DNA of 43,625 bases from Nitrospinota bacterium (GTDB lineage Bacteria > Nitrospinota > Nitrospinia > Nitrospinales > VA-1). The stretch covers positions 1 to 43,625 of the forward strand of contig JAQCGX010000029.1 in the NCBI GenBank assembly GCA_027619975.1, read 5' to 3'. Position numbers and translations under genes: made by a program. Each line of letters opens with the position of its first letter. Position 1 is the first letter of the stretch. Below the pieces are notes generated by a model. The model had not been told where the DNA came from and ran no database searches. It was given only the letters and a program-made list of their open reading frames with translations. Below are positions 8,921-16,219 of the stretch, in pieces.

Positions 8921-9610
8921 ATGAATTTTAAAGATCTGGACAACAAAAGCGCAGAAGAAATCCTGCAATGGACCCAGGACACGTTTGGCAAGCGGGCGGG
9001 CATTGCCTCCAGCTTCGGGATGGAAGACATGGTCCTCATTGACATGGTATCCAAATTGGAGGGCGACATCACCATTTTCACCCTGGACACCGGGCGACTC
9101 CACGAGGAAACTTACGAAATCATGGAGAAAGTCCGCAGCCGCTATGGCGTGACCGTCCAGACTTATTTCCCCGACAAGGAGAAAGTGGAAGCGTTGGTTC
9201 GGGACAAAGGTTTTTTTTCATTCCGGGAAAGCGTGGACAACCGCAAGGAGTGTTGCTTCATTCGCAAGGTGGACCCCTTAAATCGCGCATTGGCCCAGTT
9301 GGACGCCTGGGTGACGGGACTGCGCCGCGAACAAAGCGTGACGCGCACGGAGGTTCCCAAAGTCGATAACGACAGCGACCACCCTCCCCTGGTCAAGATC
9401 AATCCGCTCGCCGATTGGACTCAGGAGCAGGTGGAAGCCTACATCGAAAAACATGCCGTTCCCGTCAACGCCCTGCACAAAAGAAATTTTCCCAGCATTG
9501 GCTGTGCGCCCTGCACACGGCCCATCACCGAGGGCGAGGATGTTCGCGCCGGACGCTGGTGGTGGGAAAACCCGGAGCATAAAGAGTGTGGGTTGCATAG
9601 ACCCACATAA
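8921..9610 (+). CDS. cysH: Adenylyl-sulfate (APS) reductase, assimilatory, CysH family
   Basis: A 229-residue cytosolic enzyme that reduces activated sulfate to sulfite for cysteine synthesis with thioredoxin-type electrons. Family motifs are in order: the PP-loop-like ASSFGMEDMVL (29-39), TLDTGRLHEET (54-64), GLRREQS (133-139) and the C-terminal ECGLH with the catalytic Cys223. The paired cysteines Cys111-Cys112 (KECCF) and Cys195-x2-Cys198 (GCAPC) are the [4Fe-4S] ligands that mark the APS-using branch rather than the cluster-free PAPS reductase of enteric bacteria. The ATG has AGGAA a few bases upstream. No other sulfate-assimilation gene lies in the window. Confidence 0.92.
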   Translation: MNFKDLDNKSAEEILQWTQDTFGKRAGIASSFGMEDMVLIDMVSKLEGDITIFTLDTGRLHEETYEIMEKVRSRYGVTVQTYFPDKEKVEALVRDKGFFSFRESVDNRKECCFIRKVDPLNRALAQLDAWVTGLRREQSVTRTEVPKVDNDSDHPPLVKINPLADWTQEQVEAYIEKHAVPVNALHKRNFPSIGCAPCTRPITEGEDVRAGRWWWENPEHKECGLHRPT

Positions 9611-9618
9611 ACAAATGG

Positions 9619-9663
9619 AGACCGGAGACGGGTAAAGGAATAAACCATTATTGTTTCCGGTCT
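9619..9663. terminator. Weak inverted repeat between convergent cysH and EcfT genes
   Basis: AGACCGGA (9619-9626) and TCCGGTCT (9656-9663) are perfect complements flanking a 29-base loop. They span the convergent gene ends and overlap the last codons of the EcfT gene. There is no T-run, so a terminator role is only possible. Confidence 0.3.
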
Positions 9664-10352
9664 GCCTCATCGTGCAACCGTTTTGAAAACTGTTCGGTGT
9701 TTTCGAATATCGATACCGTCAGCGGAACCAGCAATCCGGCCACCTGCCGGGCTTTTTGGAATAGATTGCCGCGCACAACATCTTTGCCGCTATTCAGTTC
9801 TACAGCCAGCCATTTTTCCACTTCGATGCAGAGTATCGGCAGGAGTTGAAACGCCATCAAACCCACCGTACCCGCTTCTCTGATGGAAACCCAAAGGCTG
9901 TGCCCGCCTCTATCCCCTGAATTGTTAAGCGCAAAAAGATCTTGAGGGGCTGTGGTGTGCATGAACAGCATGGAGACCAGAAACATCAGCATCAACCGGC
10001 AGGACGTGAGGGCTCCCGCTTCCAAACCTTCCCAGGTCACCCCTAACACCGATAAGGTTTCAACGGAAGTCCCCGGTGTAAAAAAAACCGGAAAGATTCC
10101 CAGAAAAAGAACGAACCAGACGAAAGTCCGCAATTTCCGCAAAACCATTTTAAAACCTGTTTTGGCTAAAATTATTCCTGACAGGCAGACTAAAACCACG
10201 AAGGCGATTCCCGTCCACTTTCCCCACGCGGTCAGGCAAAGGATTGCCAGACCGAGGAAAATTTTCCTGGATACGGACGTTCGGTGCAGAACGGAGTCGC
10301 CGGGGGTGTAAACTCCCGGCATCAGATGGTTGAATGAAAATCCTTTTTTCAT
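9648..10352 (-). CDS. EcfT/CbiQ-like transmembrane subunit of an energy-coupling-factor transporter
   Basis: A 234-residue membrane protein. The N-terminal PGDSVLHRTSVSRKI matches the conserved opening of CbiQ/EcfT proteins. Hydrophobic segments follow at about residues 32-62, 75-95 and 115-132, then RLMLMFLVSMLFMHTTAP, a region typical of the family just before the cytoplasmic coupling helices. In ECF importers this subunit links a vitamin- or metal-binding S component to two ABC ATPases. None of these partners is adjacent, so it either joins shared ATPases encoded elsewhere or is a leftover. The substrate (biotin, cobalt, nickel or other) cannot be inferred. Confidence 0.7.
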   Translation of the reverse strand: MKKGFSFNHLMPGVYTPGDSVLHRTSVSRKIFLGLAILCLTAWGKWTGIAFVVLVCLSGIILAKTGFKMVLRKLRTFVWFVLFLGIFPVFFTPGTSVETLSVLGVTWEGLEAGALTSCRLMLMFLVSMLFMHTTAPQDLFALNNSGDRGGHSLWVSIREAGTVGLMAFQLLPILCIEVEKWLAVELNSGKDVVRGNLFQKARQVAGLLVPLTVSIFENTEQFSKRLHDEADRKQ

Positions 10353-10461
10353 TTTATACAGGAACCTTTACTTAATATCCGCTGGCTCAGACTTTCGGGC
10401 CAATGCAAATTCAAAACCAATGGAACCACGGATGAATAAAGATAGGATGAACTAAAACCAT

Positions 10462-10644
10462 TTTCACCGCAAAGACGCAGAGGACGCAAAGAAACCCTAA
10501 AGAACCATTCAAGGGGAGAGGAAAAAACCTCTTCTCCCCTCTGGAGAGAAGGCTGGGATGAGGGGAAATACCCGTTTTTATCCTGTCAATCCTGTTTATC
10601 CTGTCAATTTTTTTCTTTGCGTCCTCTGCGTCTTTGCGGTGAAA
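10462..10644. repeat. Element bounded by perfect 33-bp inverted repeats
   Basis: Arm 10462-10494 (starting TTTCACCGCAAAGACGCAGA) is the exact reverse complement of arm 10612-10644; the spacer is 117 bases. The spacer holds a GGGGAGA...TCTCCCC hairpin (from about 10515) and a tandem tract with CCTGTCAAT / CCTGTTTAT units (10581-10608). A degraded single arm with the same CCTGTTCAT tract recurs at 16101-16168. No open frame inside is convincing. It looks like a short dispersed element between the EcfT and HD genes. Confidence 0.75.
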
Positions 10645-10750
10645 GCTTTCCTCTGTGCTTTCAAACATCTCCTCCACACTCGACAGGCCTAGCTTGAATG
10701 CCTGCCAAAATTATGGAATGATGTGCTTTTTATTTCTGAGTTTTAATTAT

Positions 10751-11407
10751 ATGACTTCCCCCGACAGGATCATAGAAGAAACCCGAAAGCACGTGAAAGC
10801 CCTGTTTGCCGATGACGGTTCGGGCCACGACTGGTGGCACATCTACCGGGTTTGGACCGTGGCGGGCAAGCTGGGCGAAACGGAAGGCGCGGATCGCACT
10901 GTGGTGGAACTGGGCGCTCTCTTGCACGACATCGCCGACTGGAAATTTCACGATGGCGATAACACCATCGGCCCAAAAAAAGCGCGGCAATGGCTGGAAA
11001 GTCAGGGAGCGGATGCGAACACCATCGGCCATGTGTGCGACATCGTAGCGACCATCTCCTACAAGGGAGCCGGAGTGTCCACCCCCATGCAGACGCTGGA
11101 GGGTAAAGTCGTGCAGGACGCCGACCGGTTGGATGCCATCGGCGCTCAGGGCATCGCCCGGACCTTTGCCTATGGCGGCAACAAGAACCGCTTGATCTAT
11201 CACCCCGATCAGAAGCCGGTTCTGCACCAGAGCTTCGAGGCCTACAAGAAAAACGACGGCCACACCATCAACCACTTTTACGAAAAACTTCTTCTGCTCA
11301 AGGACCGGATGAACACGGAGGCGGGACGAAAAATGGCAGAAGAAAGGCACCGCTTCATGGAACAGTTTCTCGACCAGTTTTTCAGGGAATGGCATGGAGA
11401 ATTCTGA
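10751..11407 (+). CDS. HD-domain phosphohydrolase, YpgQ/YedJ-like
   Basis: A 218-residue metal-dependent phosphohydrolase. The chosen ATG at 10751 puts the family motif GHDWWHIYRV at residues 25-34; longer in-frame starts add a stretch without similarity. Metal ligands are His30, His59-Asp60 (LLHDIADWKF) and Asp123 (VVQDADRLDAIGA). Relatives act on nucleotides or (d)NTP analogues; the true substrate is unknown. The stop overlaps the start of the sirtuin gene by 14 bases, so the two are probably translationally coupled. No good Shine-Dalgarno precedes the start, so the exact N-terminus is uncertain. Confidence 0.85.
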   Translation: MTSPDRIIEETRKHVKALFADDGSGHDWWHIYRVWTVAGKLGETEGADRTVVELGALLHDIADWKFHDGDNTIGPKKARQWLESQGADANTIGHVCDIVATISYKGAGVSTPMQTLEGKVVQDADRLDAIGAQGIARTFAYGGNKNRLIYHPDQKPVLHQSFEAYKKNDGHTINHFYEKLLLLKDRMNTEAGRKMAEERHRFMEQFLDQFFREWHGEF

Positions 11408-12230
11408 AATTCTAAAACAAGCGGCGGAGCTTCTGGCAAACTCCAGGCGGGTGTTGTTTCTGACCAGCGCCGGTATGAGCGCCGACTCCAACATCCCCAC
11501 TTTTCGAGACAAAGACGGCTACTGGCGAAACTTCCCGCCCTTCAAGGAAAAAAATCTGGAAGCGCAGGACCTTGCCAGTCCGTGGGCGTTTCGTAACGAA
11601 CTTCAGTACGCCTGGGCGTTTTATGAATGGCGGCGGAGAAACGCTCACGAAAATGAACCGCATAAGGGCTATCGCATCATCAACCGCTGGATGAGTGAAC
11701 AGTTTGATAGCGCGTTCATCCACACCACCAACACCGATGGCTATCATCTGCGCTCCGGCTCGCCATCCGAACTGGTAATGGAAGTGCATGGGTCCATGTG
11801 GCGGCTGCAATGCCTGGAGGTGTGCAGTCATAATTTTTGGGATGAGGATTCCGTTCCGCTTTGCGAGATGTCTTACGACACCATGAAAGCCTGGGACTAT
11901 CCTTTATGCCCTCACTGCAGGGCCATCGCCCGGCCACATATTTTAATGTTTGGCGACGGGGAGTATGTCGGGCATCCTCAACAGGAAAGAAACTTTCGCG
12001 ATTTTCTCGGTGAATCGATAGATCTGGCAATTCTGGTGGGCAGTTCCGGGGCGGTGCCAACCAATGATTATATCGCCCTTCATCTGCAGGACAGGGGGAC
12101 GAAAGTAATCAACATCAATCCCGATCCTTCCGCCAACGCCATCGTCCGCACGGAATATTTCCTGCCGATGACCAGCGAAGCCGCGTTCATCGCGCTGGAT
12201 GCAGCGACGTTTGGAAGGGCATCGTCTTAG
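11394..12230 (+). CDS. Sir2-family NAD-dependent protein deacylase (sirtuin)
   Basis: A 278-residue cytosolic protein. The NAD-binding and catalytic motifs are recognisable but divergent: TSAGMSADSNIPTFRD (24-39, for GAGxSxxSGIPxFR), TTNTDGYH (111-118, for TQNIDxLH), the catalytic His132 (EVHGS), RPHILMFGD (180-188), VGSSGAVPTN (215-224) and ININPD (240-245). Zinc ligands are Cys140-x3-Cys144 and Cys172-x2-Cys175. It removes acyl groups from lysines using NAD+. Its start overlaps the HD hydrolase gene, suggesting a shared transcript and perhaps a link to nucleotide or NAD turnover (inference). A role in phage defence is conceivable for some sirtuins, but nothing nearby supports it. Confidence 0.88.
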   Translation: MENSEILKQAAELLANSRRVLFLTSAGMSADSNIPTFRDKDGYWRNFPPFKEKNLEAQDLASPWAFRNELQYAWAFYEWRRRNAHENEPHKGYRIINRWMSEQFDSAFIHTTNTDGYHLRSGSPSELVMEVHGSMWRLQCLEVCSHNFWDEDSVPLCEMSYDTMKAWDYPLCPHCRAIARPHILMFGDGEYVGHPQQERNFRDFLGESIDLAILVGSSGAVPTNDYIALHLQDRGTKVININPDPSANAIVRTEYFLPMTSEAAFIALDAATFGRASS

Positions 12231-12455
12231 ATAGGGAACCCCGATTTTCTCATGATTTCACCGCCCTCCCCCCTTAAATCGCCTCCTAAACCCCCTATTT
12301 ATTCTAAACACCTAAAACCACATTTAATATTTGTATCCCCCACAAAATATAGTATTCTTTTCGGATACCCTCATGCCATGGTTTGGTAACCGGGAGTAAA
12401 GGTATTATGAAAGGGACTCGATTGATTTTTCAGGCTCCCCATAATTCCTGATAAT

Positions 12456-12617
12456 ATAAGGGTATCTCTAAAAATTGACTAAATGCTCCTAATCGTCAAC
12501 TTAAGGAGATGGCTTTGTTTTAGTGGAACGGGCTAGAAAGCCCGTGCCACCAATATAAGAAATCCTTGTACAGTGTTCGATTTCCTGTAATAAACTAATT
12601 TTTAGAGATGCCCATAA
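12456..12617. mobile_element. MITE copy 1 with its 4-bp target duplication
   Basis: The element proper is 12460-12613 (154 bp). It starts GGGTATCTCTAAAAATT and ends AATTTTTAGAGATGCCC, forming 17-bp terminal inverted repeats with one mismatch. ATAA flanks both sides (12456-12459 and 12614-12617), the mark of transposition. Related copies are at 33356-33488 and 39384-39605. Inside, at the AGTGG / CCACCAAT position, a palindrome (CGGGCTAGAAAGCCCG) is present that copy 2 lacks. It codes for nothing and would need a transposase supplied elsewhere. Its right end is 42 bases before the next gene. The rest of 12231-12655 shows no gene. Confidence 0.85.
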
Positions 12618-12655
12618 GAGTTTAATTTGCTATTTTCCCCTGGAGGACGTTGCCA

Positions 12656-13294
12656 ATGCGGGTTCTGATACTTGCGCTTGTTTTATTCTTTTCCAGTTCT
12701 CTTCCAGTTTTTGCCAAATGCACCAAGGATGAAGTATGTGCCATGGTTGGTAAAATGAACCACTTTGCCATTCTGGACGAATGTCCCGCCGCCGGCCCGC
12801 TTCTGACAGAATGCAGACAGGTTTCCAAAACAGTAATGGGAACCTTGCCCGAACCCAATTTTGTCGATAATGGCGATGGCACGATCACTGATACCGTCAA
12901 CAAATTACTGTGGATTAAAAAAGGTAAGTTCGACCAAAAATATAAGCTCAAAGATGCAAAAACCGTTGCCCTTACTGCGGAGGAAGCCGGGCGCACCGGA
13001 TGGAGGCTTCCCACCCTTCCGGAAATGAAAACCCTGCTCTACAAAGAAAGGGTCATCAATGCGAGCGGCAAAAAAGCCTGGATCAATCCCCTGTTCGATG
13101 ATGGATTGGGGCATTACTACTGGACGACGACGACATGCGACCAGGTTTCCGTAATCGAAGACCGCTACCAGGAAAAAATTTGTCAGGAAGGCGACAAAGC
13201 CGCATGGTTTCTCCATTTCAACATCGGAGCCGTTGCCTGGTTTCACACCAACCTGGAAAGACCCTTCGTCTGGCTGGTACAGGACGCAAAATAA
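12656..13294 (+). CDS. Exported DUF1566 (Lcl C-terminal-like) domain protein
   Basis: A 212-residue protein with signal peptide (residues 1-20, ending VFA). The start is the ATG at 12656, with GGAGG at 12642-12646; a TTG two codons earlier is too close to that site. The family signature is present: FVDNGDGTITDTVNKLLW, then GWRLPTLPEMKTLL, YYWTTT and a final FVWLV. DUF1566 domains resemble C-type-lectin or formylglycine-enzyme-like folds and often occur in surface or fibre proteins; the function is unknown. Cysteines near the N-terminus and at TTCDQ/EKICQ could form disulfides. Copy 1 of the MITE ends 42 bases upstream and may have replaced the native promoter. Confidence 0.75.
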   Translation: MRVLILALVLFFSSSLPVFAKCTKDEVCAMVGKMNHFAILDECPAAGPLLTECRQVSKTVMGTLPEPNFVDNGDGTITDTVNKLLWIKKGKFDQKYKLKDAKTVALTAEEAGRTGWRLPTLPEMKTLLYKERVINASGKKAWINPLFDDGLGHYYWTTTTCDQVSVIEDRYQEKICQEGDKAAWFLHFNIGAVAWFHTNLERPFVWLVQDAK

Positions 13295-13322
13295 TCCCTA
13301 GCAATTAATTCACTCACCACGC

Positions 13323-13341
13323 GCCTTCCTTCCGGGAAGGC
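13323..13341. terminator. Small hairpin after the DUF1566 gene
   Basis: GCCTTCC (13323-13329) pairs with GGAAGGC (13335-13341) across a five-base loop, 28 bases after the stop codon. No T-run follows, so termination would be weak. Confidence 0.35.
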
Positions 13342-13551
13342 CAGAAATCAACATTTATTCTTCCTCGAAAATGGCCCCGCGCCATTATATTTGCGGAAAA
13401 ATGAATCCTATAAGTCCTCAAAATCATCAACACCTGTAACAACGGCAAGGGTTGATATTTGAAGAAGCCGCCATCAACTCCAGCGCTCAGGAAACCATTC
13501 CCTATCTTGAGAACACATAATCAAAAACATTAATATTTTCATGGTAAGTAA

Positions 13552-15030
13552 TTGAATTTAATAAATGAATTAGACTTCACCAATACCTTCGTCAAAATGG
13601 GACCGGAGCTTTACCAGCTGAAGTCCCCGGACCCGGTCTCGGAACCTTATCTGGTCGATTTCAACCCGCAAGGGGCTGAACTCATCGGCCTGGACCCTGC
13701 GGAAGCAGAACGCCCGGAATTTGTCGAGTTCTGCGCTGGCAACAAACTTCCCGCCGGTGCGCAACCGCTGGCCATGGCTTATTCAGGCCATCAGTTCGGT
13801 TCTTACAACCCGCGGCTGGGCGATGGCAGGGGACTCCTGTTGGGAGAAGTGACCAACGGCAACGGGCAGAAATGGGACATCCATTTGAAGGGAGCCGGCC
13901 CCACCCGATTCGCACGCGGGTTTGACGGACGCGCCACCCTGCGGGCTACCATCCGCGAGTATCTGGCCGGGGAAGCCCTGCACGGACTGAATATTCCAAC
14001 CACCCGTTCCCTGGCCATCATCGGCATACGCGAACTCATTTACCGGCAAACGCCGGAATTGGCCGCAATACTGGTGCGCATCAGCGATTCACATATTCGC
14101 TTCGGAAGTTTTGAGTTGTTCCATTACACCAACAATCCGGCAAAAGTCACCGAGCTTGCCGATTATGTCATCCACAATCATCACCCGGACATCGAGCACG
14201 AGGCGGATAAATATCAACTGCTTTTCAGGCGGGTGATGACGGCCACCGCAAGTATGATTGCCAAATGGCAGGCGGCGGGGTTCGTCCACGGCGTGATGAA
14301 CACCGACAACATGTGCATCACCGGCGTCACCTTTGATTACGGCCCCTACGGGTTCATCGACCATTTCAACCCCAATTACACTCCCAATACGTCCGACCAC
14401 AGTGGGCGCTACTCCCTGGGAAAGCAGGCAGAAATCGGCTACTGGAATTTGAGCAAATGGGGGGAAACCCTCTGCAATCTGGTCGCCCCCGAAGATATTA
14501 TGGAGGAATTGTCGCAATACCAAACCACGTACAACAATTTCTACCGCGAACTCATGGGGCAAAAACTGGGGCTGGCCATTCTCGATGAGGAGTTCACCAC
14601 CCTGATCGGAAGTCTGTTTCAACTGCTCTACAAAAACCCGGTGGATTACACTAATTTTTTTCGCGCCTTATCGGACTATCCTGAAAGTAACGGGCTGATC
14701 CATGCCTTCAACACCCCCAAGGAAATTGAAGACTGGCTGGACCGCTATCGCAAGTTGATCGAGCGGGAAGATGCGGACTTCGAAGATCGCAAGGCAACGA
14801 TGGACAGCGTGAACCCTAAATTTATTCTGCGGCAATACCTGTTGCAACGGGCAATCGACAAGGCGTTGAAGGAGTCGGATTTTTCTGAAATCCAACGCTT
14901 GCGCGTACTATTAGAGGATCCGTTCAAAGACCGACCGGAGATTTTTAAGCAATATGATATCGACCCTGAATTTTATGCCGCCGACACCCCGGACTCGCAA
15001 CTGGGCATTCAACTCAGTTGTTCGGCTTGA
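13552..15030 (+). CDS. selO: SelO-family protein adenylyltransferase (YdiU)
   Basis: A 492-residue pseudokinase-fold enzyme that transfers AMP from ATP to protein Ser/Thr/Tyr hydroxyls. The start is a TTG at 13552; the preceding in-frame codon is TAA, and family similarity begins within seven residues, so little can be missing. Motifs include YSGHQFG (77-83), LGDGRG (89-94), HLKGAG with the lysine at 113, HGVMNTDNM with Asp252 and Asn253, and FDYGPYGF with metal-binding Asp262. The C-terminus reads LSCSA, keeping the cysteine that is selenocysteine in many eukaryotic SelO proteins. Family members help cells during oxidative stress. The small gene 57 bases downstream may share its transcript. 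Confidence 0.92.
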   Translation: MNLINELDFTNTFVKMGPELYQLKSPDPVSEPYLVDFNPQGAELIGLDPAEAERPEFVEFCAGNKLPAGAQPLAMAYSGHQFGSYNPRLGDGRGLLLGEVTNGNGQKWDIHLKGAGPTRFARGFDGRATLRATIREYLAGEALHGLNIPTTRSLAIIGIRELIYRQTPELAAILVRISDSHIRFGSFELFHYTNNPAKVTELADYVIHNHHPDIEHEADKYQLLFRRVMTATASMIAKWQAAGFVHGVMNTDNMCITGVTFDYGPYGFIDHFNPNYTPNTSDHSGRYSLGKQAEIGYWNLSKWGETLCNLVAPEDIMEELSQYQTTYNNFYRELMGQKLGLAILDEEFTTLIGSLFQLLYKNPVDYTNFFRALSDYPESNGLIHAFNTPKEIEDWLDRYRKLIEREDADFEDRKATMDSVNPKFILRQYLLQRAIDKALKESDFSEIQRLRVLLEDPFKDRPEIFKQYDIDPEFYAADTPDSQLGIQLSCSA

Positions 15031-15087
15031 GCCGATGGACAGGGCAAGCCAAAATTTATTTTTATATTATATAGGAAGGTAAATAAC

Positions 15088-15315
15088 ATGCTGCAAGTTG
15101 ACGGAGAAATCACTGAAATATCCTGCCCGCCCAACAAGGCGGATCAGTTCCGCGACGTCACCATCTGGCTACCGGAAACGGAAGAGCATGTGGAGATGAC
15201 CTTTGGACTGGAACCGTTTCAAAGCGCAGGATTTGTTGTGGGCGACAAAATTTCCATCAAGCTGGAAAAAAAGTTCGACATCGATTCTTTGACACGGGAT
15301 CTTATGAAAATGTGA
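15088..15315 (+). CDS. Small unrecognised protein downstream of selO
   Basis: A 75-residue acidic protein with no signal peptide or membrane segment. The ATG has AGGAAGG about eight bases upstream, which supports a real gene. The pattern of alternating hydrophobic residues (DVTIWLP, VEMTFGLE, GDKISIKLEKKF) suggests a small beta-barrel, perhaps OB-like. I do not recognise the family. It follows selO on the same strand and is followed by a palindromic repeat that may terminate the transcript. Confidence 0.6.
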   Translation: MLQVDGEITEISCPPNKADQFRDVTIWLPETEEHVEMTFGLEPFQSAGFVVGDKISIKLEKKFDIDSLTRDLMKM

Positions 15316-15331
15316 ATGTATGAATTTTGTA

Positions 15332-15393
15332 GCAGGACAGGCTTTCCAGCCTGTCCCGCTTGTTTGTCCACAGGCTGGAAAGCCTGTGCCACT
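15332..15393. repeat. Free-standing palindromic repeat (AGCCTGT type)
   Basis: Two near-palindromic units, ACAGGCTTTCCAGCCTGT (15337-15354) and its inverted partner ACAGGCTGGAAAGCCTGT (15370-15387), are separated by a short spacer. The unit ends TGCCACT. The same motif sits inside MITE copy 3 and, shorter, in MITE copy 1. Located just after the small gene at 15088, it may also act as a terminator. Confidence 0.65.
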
Positions 15394-15424
15394 ATAAACG
15401 CTGTCGGCTCGTTAAAAACCCTCA

Positions 15425-15853
15425 CTATTCCCCTGCTTTCCCCAGGTCTTTCAACAAACGGTCAAACGCTTTTTTATAATGAGAGTGCTGTTCCCATTTG
15501 GTGAAGTCGCCAATGTGACGGCTTCGGCGAATGTCGGCAGGCCAACCGGTCTTTATATCCATCACCGCATCATCCAGGCGGATGGGAAACAAAACCGTTT
15601 CTTTCCGTTCCCGCTCTTTCTCGAAAGCCGTCTCCACCTCTTTTTCCACCCACTCGCTGTTCACCGATTCCTCCGAAAGCACCAGCAACAGCTTGTCATG
15701 CACATGGATGACTTCATCAATGCGCGAGCGAATCTTATCGCCAATTTTCATGTCTTCAGGGGCAAACCAGCAACGCACATTATTGGCCTGCAAATCGGTG
15801 TGAAGCCGCCTCGCAAATTCACCATCCTTGCTGGAATAACTATGGTTTTTTTT
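15425..15853 (-). pseudogene. 5'-truncated TIR-domain gene remnant
   Basis: The minus frame encodes most of a TIR domain: YSSKDGEFARRLHTDLQ, then RCWFAPEDMKIGDKI, LLLVLSEESVNSEWVEKEV, VLFPIRLDD and RHIGDFTKW. The family normally begins with a strand such as KVFISYS; here the frame reads KKNHSYS directly after an in-frame TAG (15856-15854), with no ATG. The first usable start (TTG at 15793) is already inside the domain. The missing part may have included a pentapeptide-repeat or other N-terminal region, as in similar fusion proteins. TIR domains cleave NAD+ or signal in immunity; this copy has lost its start and probably its function. Confidence 0.7.
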
Positions 15854-15935
15854 CTAATAATGAGGAGTGGAATTTTCAGGCAGGTTTACCACAGAATATT
15901 GGAGGCTGGCCTTAGGGGATATTGGAAGATTCCAT

Positions 15936-16058
15936 ACGTCATCGCGAACCTCTGAAAGAGGTGCGGCCGTGATAATTTTCCAAAGCTCTCGTGCCCGGTA
16001 CGGGTAGACCCAGAATCTTTTTTTATTTCCTGGATTGCTTCGCAATGCTCGCAATGAC
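15936..16058. repeat. Dispersed REP-like repeat, copy 1
   Basis: The stretch from ACGTCATCGCGAACCTCTGA to GCTCGCAATGAC shares GCCGTGATAAT, CTCGTGCCC and the CTGGATTGCTTCGC region with the reverse complement of 39651-39770. It is non-coding. It lies in the gap between the TIR remnant and the TPR gene. Confidence 0.55.
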
Positions 16059-16100
16059 TGGCTATACAAAGCTCTCTTCAAAAAAGGATGGTTTTGGGTT

Positions 16101-16168
16101 TCCCATCCTGTTCATCCTGTCTCTTGGTTTTCGGTTTTCTCTGCGATCTTTGCGTCTTTGCGGTGAAA
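16101..16168. repeat. Single degraded arm of the 33-bp repeat family
   Basis: CCATCCTGTTCATCCTGTC followed within about 25 bases by TCTTTGCGTCTTTGCGGTGA matches the CCTGT tract and right arm of the element at 10462-10644. No second arm is seen here. Confidence 0.6.
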
Positions 16169-16219
16169 ATGGGTTTGTCCTGTCACCCTTCGATCGGCTC
16201 AGGATGACATGTCCTGCCC

